DNA from: Azadirachta indica
Taxonomy: Eukaryota > Streptophyta > Magnoliopsida > Sapindales > Meliaceae
Direction: 5' to 3'
NCBI GenBank assembly: GCA_022749755.1
Contig: CM040446.1
Coordinates: 1,790,966-1,854,965, forward strand
Length of the DNA: 64,000 bases
The notes below the pieces were generated by a model. That model had not been told where the DNA came from and made no database searches. It saw only the letters and a program-made list of their open reading frames with translations. Shown piece after piece: positions 63,601 through 64,000 of the stretch. The translations under genes were made by a program, and so were the position numbers. Position 1 is the first letter of the stretch, and each line of letters begins with the position of its first letter.

Positions 63601-64000
63601 TCATTAACATAATTTAATTAAAAAGCAGTTTTTTAGAAGATTAATTACATAAAGTAAGTAAGAATGGTTTTGGTTTAGACTTTGGTTTTAAGGGTTACAT
63701 CAATCTATTAACCAATTATATTGGGGTTAAGTGCTCTTTTGCCTCGATCAAGCAAAAAATTATATGTAAATATAAAAGAATTGAGGCAGTAAAATTGAAC
63801 ACGACTTCTCTATTTGTATATATGATTAATTAAAATTTAATATATAGTTTAATAAAAGCAAAGTTGGTGCCTAAAGTCTACACAGTTTTGAGATATTGTT
63901 TAATGTTAAAATCATTTTCATTATGAATTAATGGGAAGCAAGTAGCAATGGTGAAACCGAAAGTTATTTGTGTACTTTTTTTAATTCTAAGGATACATGC

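Larger units (their letters stand above)
57261..64000. other. distal 6.7-kb region upstream of the LRL gene
   Basis: No gene recognised. A GC-richer island at 57600-57910 holds a short hairpin (57679-57710) and ACGT motifs, including ACACGTGT at 57849-57856; it may be distal promoter or the edge of an old repeat. A CT microsatellite is at 57942-57970. Beyond this the sequence is very AT-rich, with (AT)n at 59973-60002, (ATT)n at 60581-60613 and (TA)n near 62560-62577. Confidence 0.55.

Noticed and set aside
1..64000. CRISPR arrays, prophage, operons, riboswitches
   Set aside because: The content is eukaryotic nuclear; the only arrays are microsatellites and short tandem duplications.

Overview
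The window is nuclear DNA from a eudicot plant, most likely a rosid (inference). The genes are split by many short GT-AG introns, the spacers are very AT-rich, and every recognisable protein is a plant-type nuclear gene. Nothing bacterial, viral or organellar was seen. All exon boundaries below were read by eye from splice signals and reading-frame continuity. In each complete intron-containing gene the exons sum to a multiple of three.

Layout from left to right: ABCI1, a CcmA-type ABC ATPase (-, cut by the left edge); FIPS5/FIP1[V], a polyadenylation factor (-, 9 exons, 2612-11896); an AT-rich spacer carrying a large foldback element with a hAT-type MITE nested in one arm (about 13.6-15.3 kb); the TRAPP subunit TRAPPC5/TRS31 (+, 8 exons); a CAF1-type deadenylase gene broken by a 55-bp tandem duplication (-); a degenerate tRNA-Thr(AGU); RTF2 (-, one coding exon); NADP-dependent non-phosphorylating GAPDH (GAPN/ALDH11A3, +, 9 exons); an AP2-B3 repressor of the RAV class (-); a MIR156 gene with an exact 20-nt miR156 (-, hairpin 42765-42851) and its own TATA box and ACGT/G-box cluster; COA6, a cytochrome oxidase assembly factor (+, 2 exons); and an LRL-type bHLH regulator (-, 7 exons). 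The last 7 kb holds microsatellites and no gene I can support.

The genes do not form one pathway. What links them is ancestral gene order. From memory, COA6, LRL3, RTF2, TRAPPC5 and FIPS5 correspond to Arabidopsis At5g58005-At5g58040; LRL1 and GAPN are neighbours at At2g24260-At2g24270; and MIR156b lies beside LRL2 at At4g30972-At4g30980. This window appears to keep on one segment what is scattered over three duplicated Arabidopsis blocks.

The most noteworthy items are the MIR156 locus and its regulatory region, the duplication that breaks the CAF1 gene while leaving all its catalytic residues encoded, the tRNA with an enlarged anticodon loop, and the nested foldback/MITE structure. I found no evidence for a wholly new biological system.
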